This document shows, piece after piece, positions 15,733-25,133 of a DNA stretch of 64,000 nt. The notes below the pieces were generated by a model. The model worked only from the letters and a program-made list of their open reading frames with translations. It had not been told where the DNA came from and did no database searches. The stretch covers positions 62,001-126,000 of the forward strand of contig JBBRPP010000009.1 in NCBI GenBank assembly GCA_038227995.1, given 5' to 3'. Both the position numbers and the translations under genes were made by a program. Position 1 is the first letter of the stretch. Each line of letters opens with the position of its first letter. This DNA is from WLMZ01 sp038227995. Its GTDB lineage: Bacteria; Actinomycetota; Acidimicrobiia; Acidimicrobiales; Ilumatobacteraceae.

Positions 15733-17406
15733 ATGGCCGACACAGAAGCAGCGCCCGTCCCGACATCACGTGACCGACCTGCCACCGACTTCGGTACGGC
15801 GTCCGCGACCGGCATGACGCTGGCGTTCCACGCGGCCGCTGCGCCAGACCGGATGGCCATCATGTCCGAGTTGGGCGACCGTACCTTCGCCGAGTTGAAC
15901 GCGAACGCCAACCGCGTCGTGCGCGCCCTGCGCCGCAGCGGCATCGGCGCTGGCGATGCGATCGCTCTCGTCTGTGCCAACCGCCCCGAGTTCGCCGAGG
16001 TGCTCGGCGCAGCGACGCGGATGGGCGTTCGGATCACGACGGTGAACTGGCACCTGACCGGTGACGAGATGGGTTACATCCTCGACAACTCCGATGCCAA
16101 GGTGGTGTTCGGCGATGTCCGTTTCGCTGCTGCGCTCACGGCTGCCGTCACCCAAGCACCCGGAGTAGCGGTGAAGATCGCGATCGGCGGCCCGATCGAC
16201 GGCTTCCAGCGTTACGACGACATGATCGCAGCCGAAGACGGCGCCGACATCGACGACCCCACGCTGGGTCGGACGATGCTGTACACGTCCGGCACCACCG
16301 GCCGGCCGAAAGGCGTGGATCGGCCACCGGTGGGGTCGACAACAGCTGATCCGGCGGATCCGGCAAGCCGGCTTCCCGACGCGGGCGTAGCGCTCGCCGT
16401 CGCGGTCGGGATGGCAGCCAAACAGAACGGCGCGACCGATCGGCACCTGTGCACCGGGCCGCTGTATCACGCCGCGCCGCTCGCGTTCTCGCTCGCCGGC
16501 CCGCTCGCCGCGGGATGCGGCGTGGTGCTGATGGACGGATGGTCCGCCGACGAAACGCTGCGACTCGTCGCCGAGCACGGCGTGACCCACAGCCACATGG
16601 TCGCGACCATGTTCCACCGTCTGCTCGCCGTGCCGGAAGCGACACGATCGACCTACGACCTGTCGTCTCTGCGTTTCATCGTGCACGGCGCGGCGCCCTG
16701 TCCGGTTGCGGTCAAGCGTGGCCTGATGGAGTGGCTCGGCCCGGTCGTCTACGAGTACTACGCCGCCACCGAGGGCGGCGGCACGTTCGTCGGTCCGCAG
16801 GACTGGCTCGCCAAACCGGGCACCGTCGGCAAGCCGTTCCATCCCGAACTGCTCAAGATCTACGACGCCGACGGCAACACCGTTGCGCCGAACGAGATCG
16901 GCACGGTCTACATGCGTGCGCCGGCCAGTGGGCGATTTCGCTATCACAAGGACGACGCGAAGACGGCCGGCTCGTACATTGGCGACTTCTTCACCCTCGG
17001 TGATCACGGCTACCTCGACGACGACGGCTACCTGTTCCTCACCGGGCGCAGCGCAGAGCTGATCATCTCCGGTGGGGTCAACATCTACCCGGCCGAGATC
17101 GACGCCGTGCTGCTCACCCACCCGGCCGTGGGCGATGCGGCCACCATCGGCATCCCCAATGACGAGTGGGGCGAGGAGGTCAAGGCGGTCGTCGAACTGA
17201 AGCAGGGCCTCGTTCCGTCGGACGAACTCGCGGTCGAGATTCGAGAGTGGTGCCGCGGCAAGCTCGCGTCGTACAAGCTGCCGCGGTCGGTCGACTTCAT
17301 CGCCGAACTCCCCCGCCACGACAACGGCAAGATGTACCGGGGCAAGGTGCGTGCCCTGTACGTCAGCAACGAAGATCCCACCGGTCACCGCAGCGCGACC
17401 ACGTAG
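15733..17406 (+). CDS. acyl-CoA synthetase (FadD-like, AMP-forming)
   Basis: 557 aa, ATG at 15733 with CAGGGGGAA upstream. It is an ANL-superfamily ligase: P-loop YTSGTTGRPKGV near residues 184-195, the YYAATEGGG adenine motif near 345, the GDHGYLDDDGYLFLTGR hinge region, and the catalytic lysine in NGKMYRGK near residue 537. It activates a carboxylic acid to its CoA ester; chain type cannot be read. A dehydrogenase and a CMD protein follow on the same strand, so a fatty or aromatic acid pathway is likely. Confidence 0.85.
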   Translation: MADTEAAPVPTSRDRPATDFGTASATGMTLAFHAAAAPDRMAIMSELGDRTFAELNANANRVVRALRRSGIGAGDAIALVCANRPEFAEVLGAATRMGVRITTVNWHLTGDEMGYILDNSDAKVVFGDVRFAAALTAAVTQAPGVAVKIAIGGPIDGFQRYDDMIAAEDGADIDDPTLGRTMLYTSGTTGRPKGVDRPPVGSTTADPADPASRLPDAGVALAVAVGMAAKQNGATDRHLCTGPLYHAAPLAFSLAGPLAAGCGVVLMDGWSADETLRLVAEHGVTHSHMVATMFHRLLAVPEATRSTYDLSSLRFIVHGAAPCPVAVKRGLMEWLGPVVYEYYAATEGGGTFVGPQDWLAKPGTVGKPFHPELLKIYDADGNTVAPNEIGTVYMRAPASGRFRYHKDDAKTAGSYIGDFFTLGDHGYLDDDGYLFLTGRSAELIISGGVNIYPAEIDAVLLTHPAVGDAATIGIPNDEWGEEVKAVVELKQGLVPSDELAVEIREWCRGKLASYKLPRSVDFIAELPRHDNGKMYRGKVRALYVSNEDPTGHRSATT

Positions 17407-17428
17407 GTCGCGGCTACGGTCGTCCCGC

Positions 17429-18412
17429 ATGGACGCATGGATCCTCGACGAGTCGCCGGGCGCGTACCGCTGGGGCGAGATCGAACTTCCCCCACTTGCC
17501 GCCGACGAAGTGCGGGTTCGTGTCGTCACGAGCGCGCTGAACCACCTCGACCTGTGGATCACCCACGGGCTGCCACGTCCGAAGTTGCCGCACGTTCCCG
17601 GCTGCGATGCAGCGGGCGTCATCGACTCGGTCGGCAGTGCAGTGACTCACGTCGCGGTGGGCGACGAGGTCGTGGTGAATCCCGGCATCTCACCGGTCGA
17701 AGACATCGTCGCGTTCGGCAACAACAGCCCACTCGGACCTGGCTTCACGATCGTCGGCGAGCACGCTTGGGGTGGTCATGCGACCTTCGTGCAAGCACCC
17801 GCTCGCAACATCGTGCGTCGGCCGGCGAACCGCACATGGGCCGAGTGCGCGGCGTACCCGATCGCCTACTTGACCGCCTATCGGATGTTGAAGCGGGCCC
17901 GCTTGGTTGCCGGCGAGACGGTGCTGGTCGTCGGCATCGGCTCGGGTGTCGCGTGCGCGGCGCTGACACTGGCGAAGCACATGGGCGCCGAAGTCGTCGT
18001 CACCAGCCGCAGCGAAGCCAAGCGAGCCGAGGCGCTGGCGATGGGTGCATCAGCGGCGTACGACTCCGCCGACCGTTCGTGGCCGGTGCAGGCCGACGTG
18101 ATCGTCGAGAGCGTCGGTCCGGCGACGTGGCAGCAGTCGACTCGCTCGCTCAAGCCAGGTGGGCGAATGGTCGTGTGCGGCAGCACCAGCGGTCCCACCG
18201 TCGAGATCTCGATGCCGCGATTGTTCTTCAAACAGTGGGAGATCATCGGGTCGACCGTCGGCAGCTACGAGGAGTTCGCAGCGGTGACGCAGCTGATCGA
18301 GGGCGGGCTGCCGGTCATCATCGACCAAGTGTTCGCCGTGGCCGACTACCCGCTCGCGCTCGAACGGATGGAGGCTGCCCAGCAGCTGGGCAACATCGTC
18401 ATCCAACACTGA
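17429..18412 (+). CDS. zinc-type alcohol dehydrogenase family protein (MDR)
   Basis: 327 aa, ATG at 17429. The N-terminal GroES-like domain shows NHLDLWITHGLP (residues 38-49) and PHVPGCDAAGVIDSVG, and the Rossmann domain shows VLVVGIGSGVACAAL near 172. The structural-zinc cysteine cluster is missing and the usual catalytic Cys is not evident, so it may act as a zinc-independent quinone-reductase-like or enoyl reductase. It lies 22 bases after the acyl-CoA synthetase. Confidence 0.78.
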   Translation: MDAWILDESPGAYRWGEIELPPLAADEVRVRVVTSALNHLDLWITHGLPRPKLPHVPGCDAAGVIDSVGSAVTHVAVGDEVVVNPGISPVEDIVAFGNNSPLGPGFTIVGEHAWGGHATFVQAPARNIVRRPANRTWAECAAYPIAYLTAYRMLKRARLVAGETVLVVGIGSGVACAALTLAKHMGAEVVVTSRSEAKRAEALAMGASAAYDSADRSWPVQADVIVESVGPATWQQSTRSLKPGGRMVVCGSTSGPTVEISMPRLFFKQWEIIGSTVGSYEEFAAVTQLIEGGLPVIIDQVFAVADYPLALERMEAAQQLGNIVIQH

Positions 18413-18446
18413 TCTCCCGCTCGCCGACGAGTACACAGGAGCCGGC

Positions 18447-19094
18447 ATGCCACGCCTCAGGCAAGTCCCCAGATCAGAAGTCTCCGACGAATTCGTGCTC
18501 GAGATGTACACCCGGTTGTTCGGCGACCGCGACCCGGTGAGCGAACCGGGTACGGCATCCGGAACACCGGGAGACTGGTGGAGCGTGTTCGCACTCGTGC
18601 CCGATGTCATGCGTCACGCCGTGCGCGGATTCGCGCTCTACCAGAGCCCGCAACGACTGCTCGATCCCGTGCTGCGCGAACTCGCTCAGACGCGCGCCGG
18701 ATGGACTCGCGGCAGCCAGTTCGTCTTCTCGCAACACTGCAAGTCGTGCCGCGCGCTGGGGATGGCCGACGAGAAGATCGAGTCGATCGCGCACTGGACA
18801 TCGGCTGATTGCTTCACGCCGGAAGAACGCGCCGTTCTCGCGTACACCGACGCACTCGTCCTCGGCGGGGGTCGCATGCATGACCGCGACTTCGACCACC
18901 TGCGCGAACACCTCACAGACGAGCAGATCCTCGAGCTCACCTACATCACGCTCATGTACGAGATGCACGCCACGATGGCTCGCGCACTGCGGCTGGAGTT
19001 CGACGACCGCGATGATCCGATCGTCGAGGTCGCCGCACCGGAGGGCGAAAAGGCCCGGGACATCGGCGCCGACATCGCCGGGGGCGATGCCTGA
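18447..19094 (+). CDS. carboxymuconolactone decarboxylase (AhpD-like) family protein
   Basis: 215 aa, ATG at 18447. The central motif FSQHCKSCRALGM has a CxxC pair and an adjacent histidine, the redox signature of AhpD/CMD proteins. It is followed by ECTP-like FTPEERAVLAYTDALVLGG and the helical bundle. Members act as alkylhydroperoxidases or decarboxylases. It is the last gene of the synthetase-dehydrogenase run. The exact substrate is not readable. Confidence 0.78.
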   Translation: MPRLRQVPRSEVSDEFVLEMYTRLFGDRDPVSEPGTASGTPGDWWSVFALVPDVMRHAVRGFALYQSPQRLLDPVLRELAQTRAGWTRGSQFVFSQHCKSCRALGMADEKIESIAHWTSADCFTPEERAVLAYTDALVLGGGRMHDRDFDHLREHLTDEQILELTYITLMYEMHATMARALRLEFDDRDDPIVEVAAPEGEKARDIGADIAGGDA

Positions 19095-19115
19095 GCGCTG
19101 CCCGATGCGGGGCGC

Positions 19116-20966
19116 CTACCAGGTGTCGATGTTGGGGCGCTTCTTGGGTCGGCTGGCCCAACCGGGCTTCGGTGGCACCGAACGCAGCACCGTCGCCAGC
19201 CATCGCCGAGTGTCGACGGGATCGATCACGTCGTCGATCTCGAAATGCGACGCCGTGTTGAGTGCCTTACCGTGTTCGTACATCCGGTCGACCATCTGTT
19301 GGAACAGCGCATCGCGTTCGGCATCGTCGGAAACGGCCGCGAGTTCCTTGCTGTAACCCAGGCGCACCGCGCCTTCCAGGCCCATCCCCCCGAACTCGCC
19401 GGTGGGCCAGGCAACGGTGGCAAGCGGTGCCTTCAGGCTGCCGCCGATCATCGCCTGAGCCCCGAGACCGTAGGCCTTGCGCGTGATCACGGCGATCAAC
19501 GGCACCGAGATGTTGGCGCCGGTCACGAACAGCCGGCTGCAGTGCCGCACGAGCGCGGTCGCCTCGACATCCGGCCCGACCATCATCCCGGGCGTGTCGC
19601 ACAGCGAGATCAGCGGGATGTCGAACGCGTCACACAACTGCATGAACCGCGCGATCTTGTCAGCACCGTCACTGTCGATCGCTCCGGACAGGTGATTCGG
19701 ATTGTTGCCGATGATGCCGACGGGCATGCCTTCGATCCGAGCGAACGCGGTGATCATGCCGAGTCCGAACTCACGCCGGATCTCGAGCACAGAGCCGACA
19801 TCGAACAGCGCGTCGACGACGGCGCGCACGTCGTAGCTGCGCTTGCGATCCTCGGGGATGACGTGACGCAACAAACGTTGGTCGTGCGCTTCCCATTCGG
19901 CCAGAGGACCCTGGAAGTACGAGAGGTACTGCTTGGCGACGGCCACTGCTTCGGCCTCATCAGCGACGACGACGTCGATCACGCCGTTCGAGCGCTGCAC
20001 CTCGATCGGCCCGATCGCCGTCGGTGCGAACACACCGAGACCACCGCCCTCGATCATCGCCGGGCCACCCATGCCGATGTTCGAGTCCTGTGTTGCGATC
20101 ACGACGTCGCAGCAGCCGAGGATCGCAGCGTTGCCGGCGAAGCAGTAGCCCGCGTTGATGCCGACGATCGGTACCGCGCCGCTGAGCTCGGCGAACCACA
20201 GGAACGCCATGCAGTCGAGCCCGCTGACGCCGACACCGTCGGTGTCGCCGGGCCGGCCGCCTCCGCCCTCGGTGAAGAACACGATCGGCAACCGCAGTTT
20301 CTCGGCGACCTCGAACAAGCGGTCCTTCTTGCGATGGTTCTGCTGGCCCTGCGTGCCGGCGAGGACGGTGTAGTCGTACGACACGGCGATGACCTGCGCG
20401 GCGTGGCCGGAGAACGACGATCCGTTGACCGTGCCGATGCCGCCGATCATGCCGTCGGCCGGCGTGCGCGCGATGAGATCGTCGAGCGCGCGGCGACGCC
20501 GCTGGGCCGCGATCACGACGGGCCCGTACTCGATGAACGTGCCGTCGTCGATGAGATCGGCAACGTTCTCGCGAGCCGTCCGCCGCCCGACCTTGCGGCG
20601 CCGTTCGACAGCATCTGGGCGTGCGGCGTCGAGCCCGACCTCGTGCCGAGCAATCACCTCGGCCAAGGCGGGCCGGATCCGGTCGAGATCGATCGCGACC
20701 TCGGCCATCGTCGCATCGACACCAACTTCGACCACCTCGAAGGTGCACAGTGGCTGACCGGGCGTGACCATCGCGCCGCCGACCACGAGCAATTGGCGGA
20801 CCACTCCGGCCGCATCGACCTTGACGTCGTGCACCATCTTCATGCTCTCGAGCAACACCACCGTCTGCCCGGCTCGGACGGTGTCGCCCACGGCCACGTT
20901 CACGCTCAGAACCGTGCCCTGCATGGGCGATTCGATCGTGACGAGTTCACCGGCGGCGTGGGGCAT
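19116..20966 (-). CDS. biotin carrier-carboxyltransferase fusion (acyl-CoA carboxylase)
   Basis: 616 aa, ATG at 20966. Residues about 1-75 form a biotinyl domain: GTVLSVNVAVGDTVRAGQ, then the biotin-lysine motif ESMKM. The rest is a carboxyltransferase of the AccD/DtsR type: GGIGTVNGSSFSGHAAQVIA, NAGYCFAGNAAILGCCDVVIA, and PLISLCDTPGMMVG in the acyl-CoA-binding half. The biotin domain is usually fused to biotin carboxylase, so this carrier-carboxyltransferase order is less common. No biotin carboxylase gene is nearby. It transfers CO2 to an acyl-CoA; the acyl group is unknown. Confidence 0.8.
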   Translation of the reverse strand: MPHAAGELVTIESPMQGTVLSVNVAVGDTVRAGQTVVLLESMKMVHDVKVDAAGVVRQLLVVGGAMVTPGQPLCTFEVVEVGVDATMAEVAIDLDRIRPALAEVIARHEVGLDAARPDAVERRRKVGRRTARENVADLIDDGTFIEYGPVVIAAQRRRRALDDLIARTPADGMIGGIGTVNGSSFSGHAAQVIAVSYDYTVLAGTQGQQNHRKKDRLFEVAEKLRLPIVFFTEGGGGRPGDTDGVGVSGLDCMAFLWFAELSGAVPIVGINAGYCFAGNAAILGCCDVVIATQDSNIGMGGPAMIEGGGLGVFAPTAIGPIEVQRSNGVIDVVVADEAEAVAVAKQYLSYFQGPLAEWEAHDQRLLRHVIPEDRKRSYDVRAVVDALFDVGSVLEIRREFGLGMITAFARIEGMPVGIIGNNPNHLSGAIDSDGADKIARFMQLCDAFDIPLISLCDTPGMMVGPDVEATALVRHCSRLFVTGANISVPLIAVITRKAYGLGAQAMIGGSLKAPLATVAWPTGEFGGMGLEGAVRLGYSKELAAVSDDAERDALFQQMVDRMYEHGKALNTASHFEIDDVIDPVDTRRWLATVLRSVPPKPGWASRPKKRPNIDTW

Positions 20967-21023
20967 CGGGTCAGTGTTACATGCAGAGCACCGCTCGTTC
21001 GGCACGTACTACTGTTCCGCGAC

Positions 21024-22376
21024 ATGACCACGAAGTACACGCTCAACGAGTCCGACATCCCTCGCGCCTGGCTCAACATCGTCCCGTCATTGCCCAGCCC
21101 GCCGCCGCCGGCACTGCATCCGGGAACCCTTCAGCCCGCTGGTCCCGACGACTTCGCACCGCTGTTCCCGATGGATCTGATCATGCAGGAAGTCTCGATG
21201 GAGCCGTACATCGAGATCCCCGAGGAGGTGCTCGATGTGTACCGCCTGTGGCGGCCGACACCGCTGTTCCGCGCCCACCGCCTGGAGAAGGCACTCGGGA
21301 CGCCGGCCCACATCTACTACAAGTACGAAGGCACATCACCGGCCGGTTCACACAAGCCGAACACGGCGGTGCCGCAGGCGTACTACAACGCCAAGGCCGG
21401 CGTGAAGAAGCTGACCACCGAGACCGGGGCCGGCCAATGGGGAACCGCGCTCGCATTCGCGTGCGCCCAGTTCGGCCTGGAGTGTGAGGTGTGGCAGGTA
21501 CGCGCCTCCTACGACGCCAAGCCGTATCGGCGATTGATGATGGAGACCTTCGGCGCAACCGTGCATCCGTCACCGTCGGACCTGACCAACTCCGGCCGCG
21601 CCATCCTCGCCGCGCACCCGGATTCCCCTGGCTCGCTGGGCATCGCGATCAGTGAGGCGGTCGAGGTCGCGGCCCCCGACCCCGACACCCGCTACGCGCT
21701 CGGCTCGGTGCTCAACCACGTGCTGATGCACCAGACGGTGATCGGGCAGGAGGCGCTGAAGCAGTTCGAGCTCGCCGGCGAGTACCCCGATGTCATCTAC
21801 GGCTGCGTCGGCGGCGGGAGTAACTTCGGCGGGCTCACGTTCCCGTTCCTCGCCGAGAACATCGCCGGCCGCCGCAACACGCGCATCGTCGCGGTCGAGC
21901 CAGCCGCATGCCCCAGCATGACGAAGGGTGTGTACGCCTACGACTTCGGCGACACGGCCGGGATGACGCCGCTGATGAAGATGCACACGCTCGGGAAGGA
22001 CTTCATCCCCGACACCATCCACGCCGGCGGTCTGCGCTATCACGGGATGAGCCCACTGGTGTCGCACATCTACGAGCTGGGGCTGATCGAGGCCGAGAGC
22101 AGGAACCAGCTCGACTGCTTCGCCGCGGGAGTTCAGTTCGCTCGCACCGAGGGCATCATCCCGGCTCCCGAGCCGACCCACGCACTCGCGGCGTGCATCG
22201 ACGAAGCTTTGCTTTGCAAGGAGACCGGTGAGGCCAAGGTGATCCTCACCGCGCTGTGCGGGCACGGCCTGCTCGACCTTGCCGCGTACGAGAACTACCT
22301 CGCCGGCAACCTGGTCGACTTCGACTACCCCGAGGAAGCGATCACGGCTGCGCTCGCCGGCTTGCCCAAGGTGTGA
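21024..22376 (+). CDS. trpB2: TrpB-like PLP enzyme (TrpB2 group)
   Basis: 450 aa, ATG at 21024. The long N-terminal segment before LWRPTPLFRAHRLEKAL and the PLP-lysine motif SPAGSHKPNTAVPQAYY (Lys in HKPN) place it in the TrpB2 type of tryptophan synthase beta chains. ETGAGQWG and VGGGSNFGGL bind PLP phosphate and substrate. TrpB2 proteins make tryptophan from indole and serine, alone or with unusual partners. No trpA lies nearby. Confidence 0.85.
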   Translation: MTTKYTLNESDIPRAWLNIVPSLPSPPPPALHPGTLQPAGPDDFAPLFPMDLIMQEVSMEPYIEIPEEVLDVYRLWRPTPLFRAHRLEKALGTPAHIYYKYEGTSPAGSHKPNTAVPQAYYNAKAGVKKLTTETGAGQWGTALAFACAQFGLECEVWQVRASYDAKPYRRLMMETFGATVHPSPSDLTNSGRAILAAHPDSPGSLGIAISEAVEVAAPDPDTRYALGSVLNHVLMHQTVIGQEALKQFELAGEYPDVIYGCVGGGSNFGGLTFPFLAENIAGRRNTRIVAVEPAACPSMTKGVYAYDFGDTAGMTPLMKMHTLGKDFIPDTIHAGGLRYHGMSPLVSHIYELGLIEAESRNQLDCFAAGVQFARTEGIIPAPEPTHALAACIDEALLCKETGEAKVILTALCGHGLLDLAAYENYLAGNLVDFDYPEEAITAALAGLPKV

Positions 22377-22400
22377 TCGCTCAATCGCCCGCTTGCGCCG

Positions 22401-25064
22401 TCAATCGATGGTGTTGAAGCTGATCAGCACCGAGCGATCCATGAACGTGAAGTCGGCGGCACGAGGTTGGGTGCCATCCAACGTCGAGTTCCACTGCTCG
22501 AACGTGGCGACCGAGTTACCGCTTGCCGGATCGAAGTACAGGTTGACGTAACCGCTGACAGGTGTGCCATCGGACGCAGTCGCGCTCCACGACACGGTTC
22601 TGCCCATGACGCCATACGAATTGGCCGTGAAGTCTGACGGCGTGCCGAACGTTCGGCCGGTGTCGCTGCTGTCGAGTTCGGCCTCTGCGGCGACCAGCGC
22701 GTGGTCGATCGTGTCAGTCTTGGACACCTTCAGGACCGAGAAGTCTTCCGTACCACCGCCGGCAAAATCGTTCACTTCGGCATACCCGTCCGATGCCGAC
22801 ACTGTGTCGAAACCGGGAGTCGGCCGAAAGCCGATCAAACCGGACACCGCCACGAACGGTTGGGTCGTCTTGATCCGCTCGGGATCGAACGTCTTCAACG
22901 GGGTCGCAGCTCCCAGCGACGGCGCCTTCTTGAAGCTGGCCAGGAACGCCTGATACGTCGGGTCCGGCAGCGATTCGAATTGGACGTCGGCACCATAGAC
23001 GTCGTAGATCACGGTCAGGCCGTCGTCGCGCTGGAGGACATCGATCCAGCCAACGATGTCGAATCCGACCTTCGCATCGAAGACGGCGTAGTTCATGCGG
23101 TACTGAGCGATCTGCGGCGAGTCCGTGGTGAACCCGACCTGGAACGTCGGCCCGTAGGTGACGATGCGCGACTTGTCGTAGCTGGTGAGGTACTCGGCGA
23201 TGACCGACGACGGGTCCTCACCCACGTTGCGGGTTCGGGCCCGAAGTTGAATGGTGGTCGAAGCCTTGGACAGCGTGACCACGGTGTCCGACGTCGACGC
23301 CGTCCACCCGTCGGGCACCACGATGGACACGTTGTCCCCGATGTCGGCTGCCGCGCCGGGGGTGAGATCGCTCGTGATGGTCGCCGTGGAATCCGTCACC
23401 GCTGTCGAATCCGTCGCTGATGTCGAGGTCGTGAGTTGCGTTGTGGAGGTGACGGCCGTGGTATCGACGGCGGTGGTCGACGCCACTGAGGCGATCGTTC
23501 CGGGCGACGTGGTTCCGGGCACGTCGGTGGTGTCGGCAGCGGTCTTGGTGGTGGTCGACACAGCGGCCTTGTCGCCACCCCCGCGCAGCGCGAACACGGC
23601 CACGACCGCTGCGATGACGGCGACGGCCACGCCGACGACGATCAAGGTCATGCGCTGTGACCGGCGTTTCGGGGGCGAACCGGGTTGCAGGTACTGTCCC
23701 GCCGTTGGGCCACCCGGCGCGGGTGTGTACAGCGGCGCCGGCCGAGGGGCGGGCGGGGGCGCCGCAGGTGGGATCGCGACGTGTGGAACCACGGTCGGTG
23801 GAACCGCAGTGGGGGGCACCGAGACCGGCGGGGCAGGTGGAATCGACACCGGCGGGACCGACACCGGCGGCACCGACACCGGCGGCACGGACCCCGGCGG
23901 CACGGACCCCGGGGGCAGGGACGTCGGCGCTGCCGTCGGCGGCAGGCCGAGCGGCGTCGGCGAGATCGGCGGCACAAGACCGGGATCGGTCGGCGGGTTG
24001 CTCCGCTCGGCCTGAGCCGCGCCGAGGGCAACCGCAGTCTTGGGGTCGCCGCGGCGGCTGACGCGAACGTTCGGGAACGCAGCGCGCACCATCGACTCGA
24101 CGATCGGCGAACGGCTCGACCCGCCGACGAGATAGATCGCCGCCAACGATTCCTCGCTGACACCTGCCTCGTTGATGCAACGACGCAACAGCGCGATCGT
24201 CTCGTCGAGGTAGCTGTGGATCAATTCCTCGAACTCGGTGCGTTGCAAGCGGTACTGGAACAGACCCGTGGGCAACGGGACGGAGACGTCGGTGTAGGCC
24301 GAGGTCGAGAGCCGCTCCTTCGCACTCCGCACTTCTCGCCGGAAGCTCTCGGCCACCGTGCGCCAGCGCGGATCGTTGTCGACGATGATCGAGTCCCACG
24401 CGTCGGGGGGCAGCTTCTCGCCGATCGCGTTGTAGAGGATCTCGTCGAACAGATCACCGCCGATCGTCTGGTCGCCGCCGGGCCGGCCGGCCAGCGTGAA
24501 ACGACCACCGCTACCGGTCACGACTGCAGTGTCGAACGTGCCCCCGCCGAGGTCGTAGACAGCGATGTTCGAACCTTCCGCCACACCGACCTCGGACGCG
24601 AACGACAACGCTGCCGCGACGGGTTCGGGCACGAGCGAGCAGTTCCGCAGCCCGGCTTTGGTTGCGGATTCCAGCAGCCGGCTGAGCCGCGGACCATTCC
24701 ATGTCGCCGGATGCGTCAGACGCACCTCGTCGGGCGGTGATTCCATCTGGCGGACGGCGTCGTTGTACACGGACCGGAGCAATTCGGCGACGAGGTCGAC
24801 GATCTGATGCGTGCGTCCGGCGAGGACAACGGGCGCCTGGTCGCCGAGACGTGTCTTCGGCGCACGAAGCGTGCTGCCCGGGTTCGAGCTGGCACGGTCA
24901 TCGGCAGCACGGCCGGCGATGATGTCGCCACCAGCCTCGACCGAGACAACCGACGGCACGCGTCGCTCGCCACCGATTTCGATCACCTCCGGCGAGCGGC
25001 CGGCCTGCTTCGCGACGGCAACGGTGTAACTCGTCCCAAAGTCGATCACCAGAATCCAGGCCAC
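22401..25064 (-). CDS. membrane-spanning Hsp70-family protein with exported C-terminal domain
   Basis: 887 aa, GTG start. Residues 1-370 are an actin-like ATPase: DFGTSYTVAVAKQ at 8-20, VYDLGGGTFDTAVV near 165, and YLVGGSSRSPIVESM near 313. A proline-rich linker with VPPVS/VPPGS repeats occupies about 370-460, and a single transmembrane helix (IVVGVAVAVIAAVVAVFALR) spans roughly 474-493. A Thr-rich stretch and an exported region of about 380 residues, which I do not recognise, follow. There is no substrate-binding Hsp70 domain. The cytoplasmic ATPase may signal or transport across the membrane; that is inference. Confidence 0.8.
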   Translation of the reverse strand: MAWILVIDFGTSYTVAVAKQAGRSPEVIEIGGERRVPSVVSVEAGGDIIAGRAADDRASSNPGSTLRAPKTRLGDQAPVVLAGRTHQIVDLVAELLRSVYNDAVRQMESPPDEVRLTHPATWNGPRLSRLLESATKAGLRNCSLVPEPVAAALSFASEVGVAEGSNIAVYDLGGGTFDTAVVTGSGGRFTLAGRPGGDQTIGGDLFDEILYNAIGEKLPPDAWDSIIVDNDPRWRTVAESFRREVRSAKERLSTSAYTDVSVPLPTGLFQYRLQRTEFEELIHSYLDETIALLRRCINEAGVSEESLAAIYLVGGSSRSPIVESMVRAAFPNVRVSRRGDPKTAVALGAAQAERSNPPTDPGLVPPISPTPLGLPPTAAPTSLPPGSVPPGSVPPVSVPPVSVPPVSIPPAPPVSVPPTAVPPTVVPHVAIPPAAPPPAPRPAPLYTPAPGGPTAGQYLQPGSPPKRRSQRMTLIVVGVAVAVIAAVVAVFALRGGGDKAAVSTTTKTAADTTDVPGTTSPGTIASVASTTAVDTTAVTSTTQLTTSTSATDSTAVTDSTATITSDLTPGAAADIGDNVSIVVPDGWTASTSDTVVTLSKASTTIQLRARTRNVGEDPSSVIAEYLTSYDKSRIVTYGPTFQVGFTTDSPQIAQYRMNYAVFDAKVGFDIVGWIDVLQRDDGLTVIYDVYGADVQFESLPDPTYQAFLASFKKAPSLGAATPLKTFDPERIKTTQPFVAVSGLIGFRPTPGFDTVSASDGYAEVNDFAGGGTEDFSVLKVSKTDTIDHALVAAEAELDSSDTGRTFGTPSDFTANSYGVMGRTVSWSATASDGTPVSGYVNLYFDPASGNSVATFEQWNSTLDGTQPRAADFTFMDRSVLISFNTID
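23836..23925. repeat. tandem 15-bp repeats encoding the VPPVS linker
   Basis: Six 15-base units of the form GGCGGCACCGACACC, with variation, lie end to end within the Hsp70-like gene. In the minus frame they encode a VPP-X-S pentapeptide repeat of the proline-rich linker (about residues 380-409). Confidence 0.75.
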
Positions 25065-25133
25065 CCGCGGACACTAGCGGAGCAGACCGATTCGATTCAG
25101 AACGAACCTGCCATCACGCGGCGCGACGACCGG

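Noticed and set aside
15766..17622. 618-codon minus-strand open frame over the acyl-CoA synthetase
   Set aside because: Arg/Val/Gly-rich antisense shadow with no domain; the plus-strand ligase motifs are complete.
19245..22376. 1043-codon open frame opposite the carboxyltransferase gene and into trpB2
   Set aside because: The first part is an antisense shadow of the carboxyltransferase gene; only the part from 21024 on is a real gene (TrpB2).
23836..23925. possible CRISPR-like array
   Set aside because: The 15-base units are adjacent without spacers and encode a VPPVS linker inside a gene.
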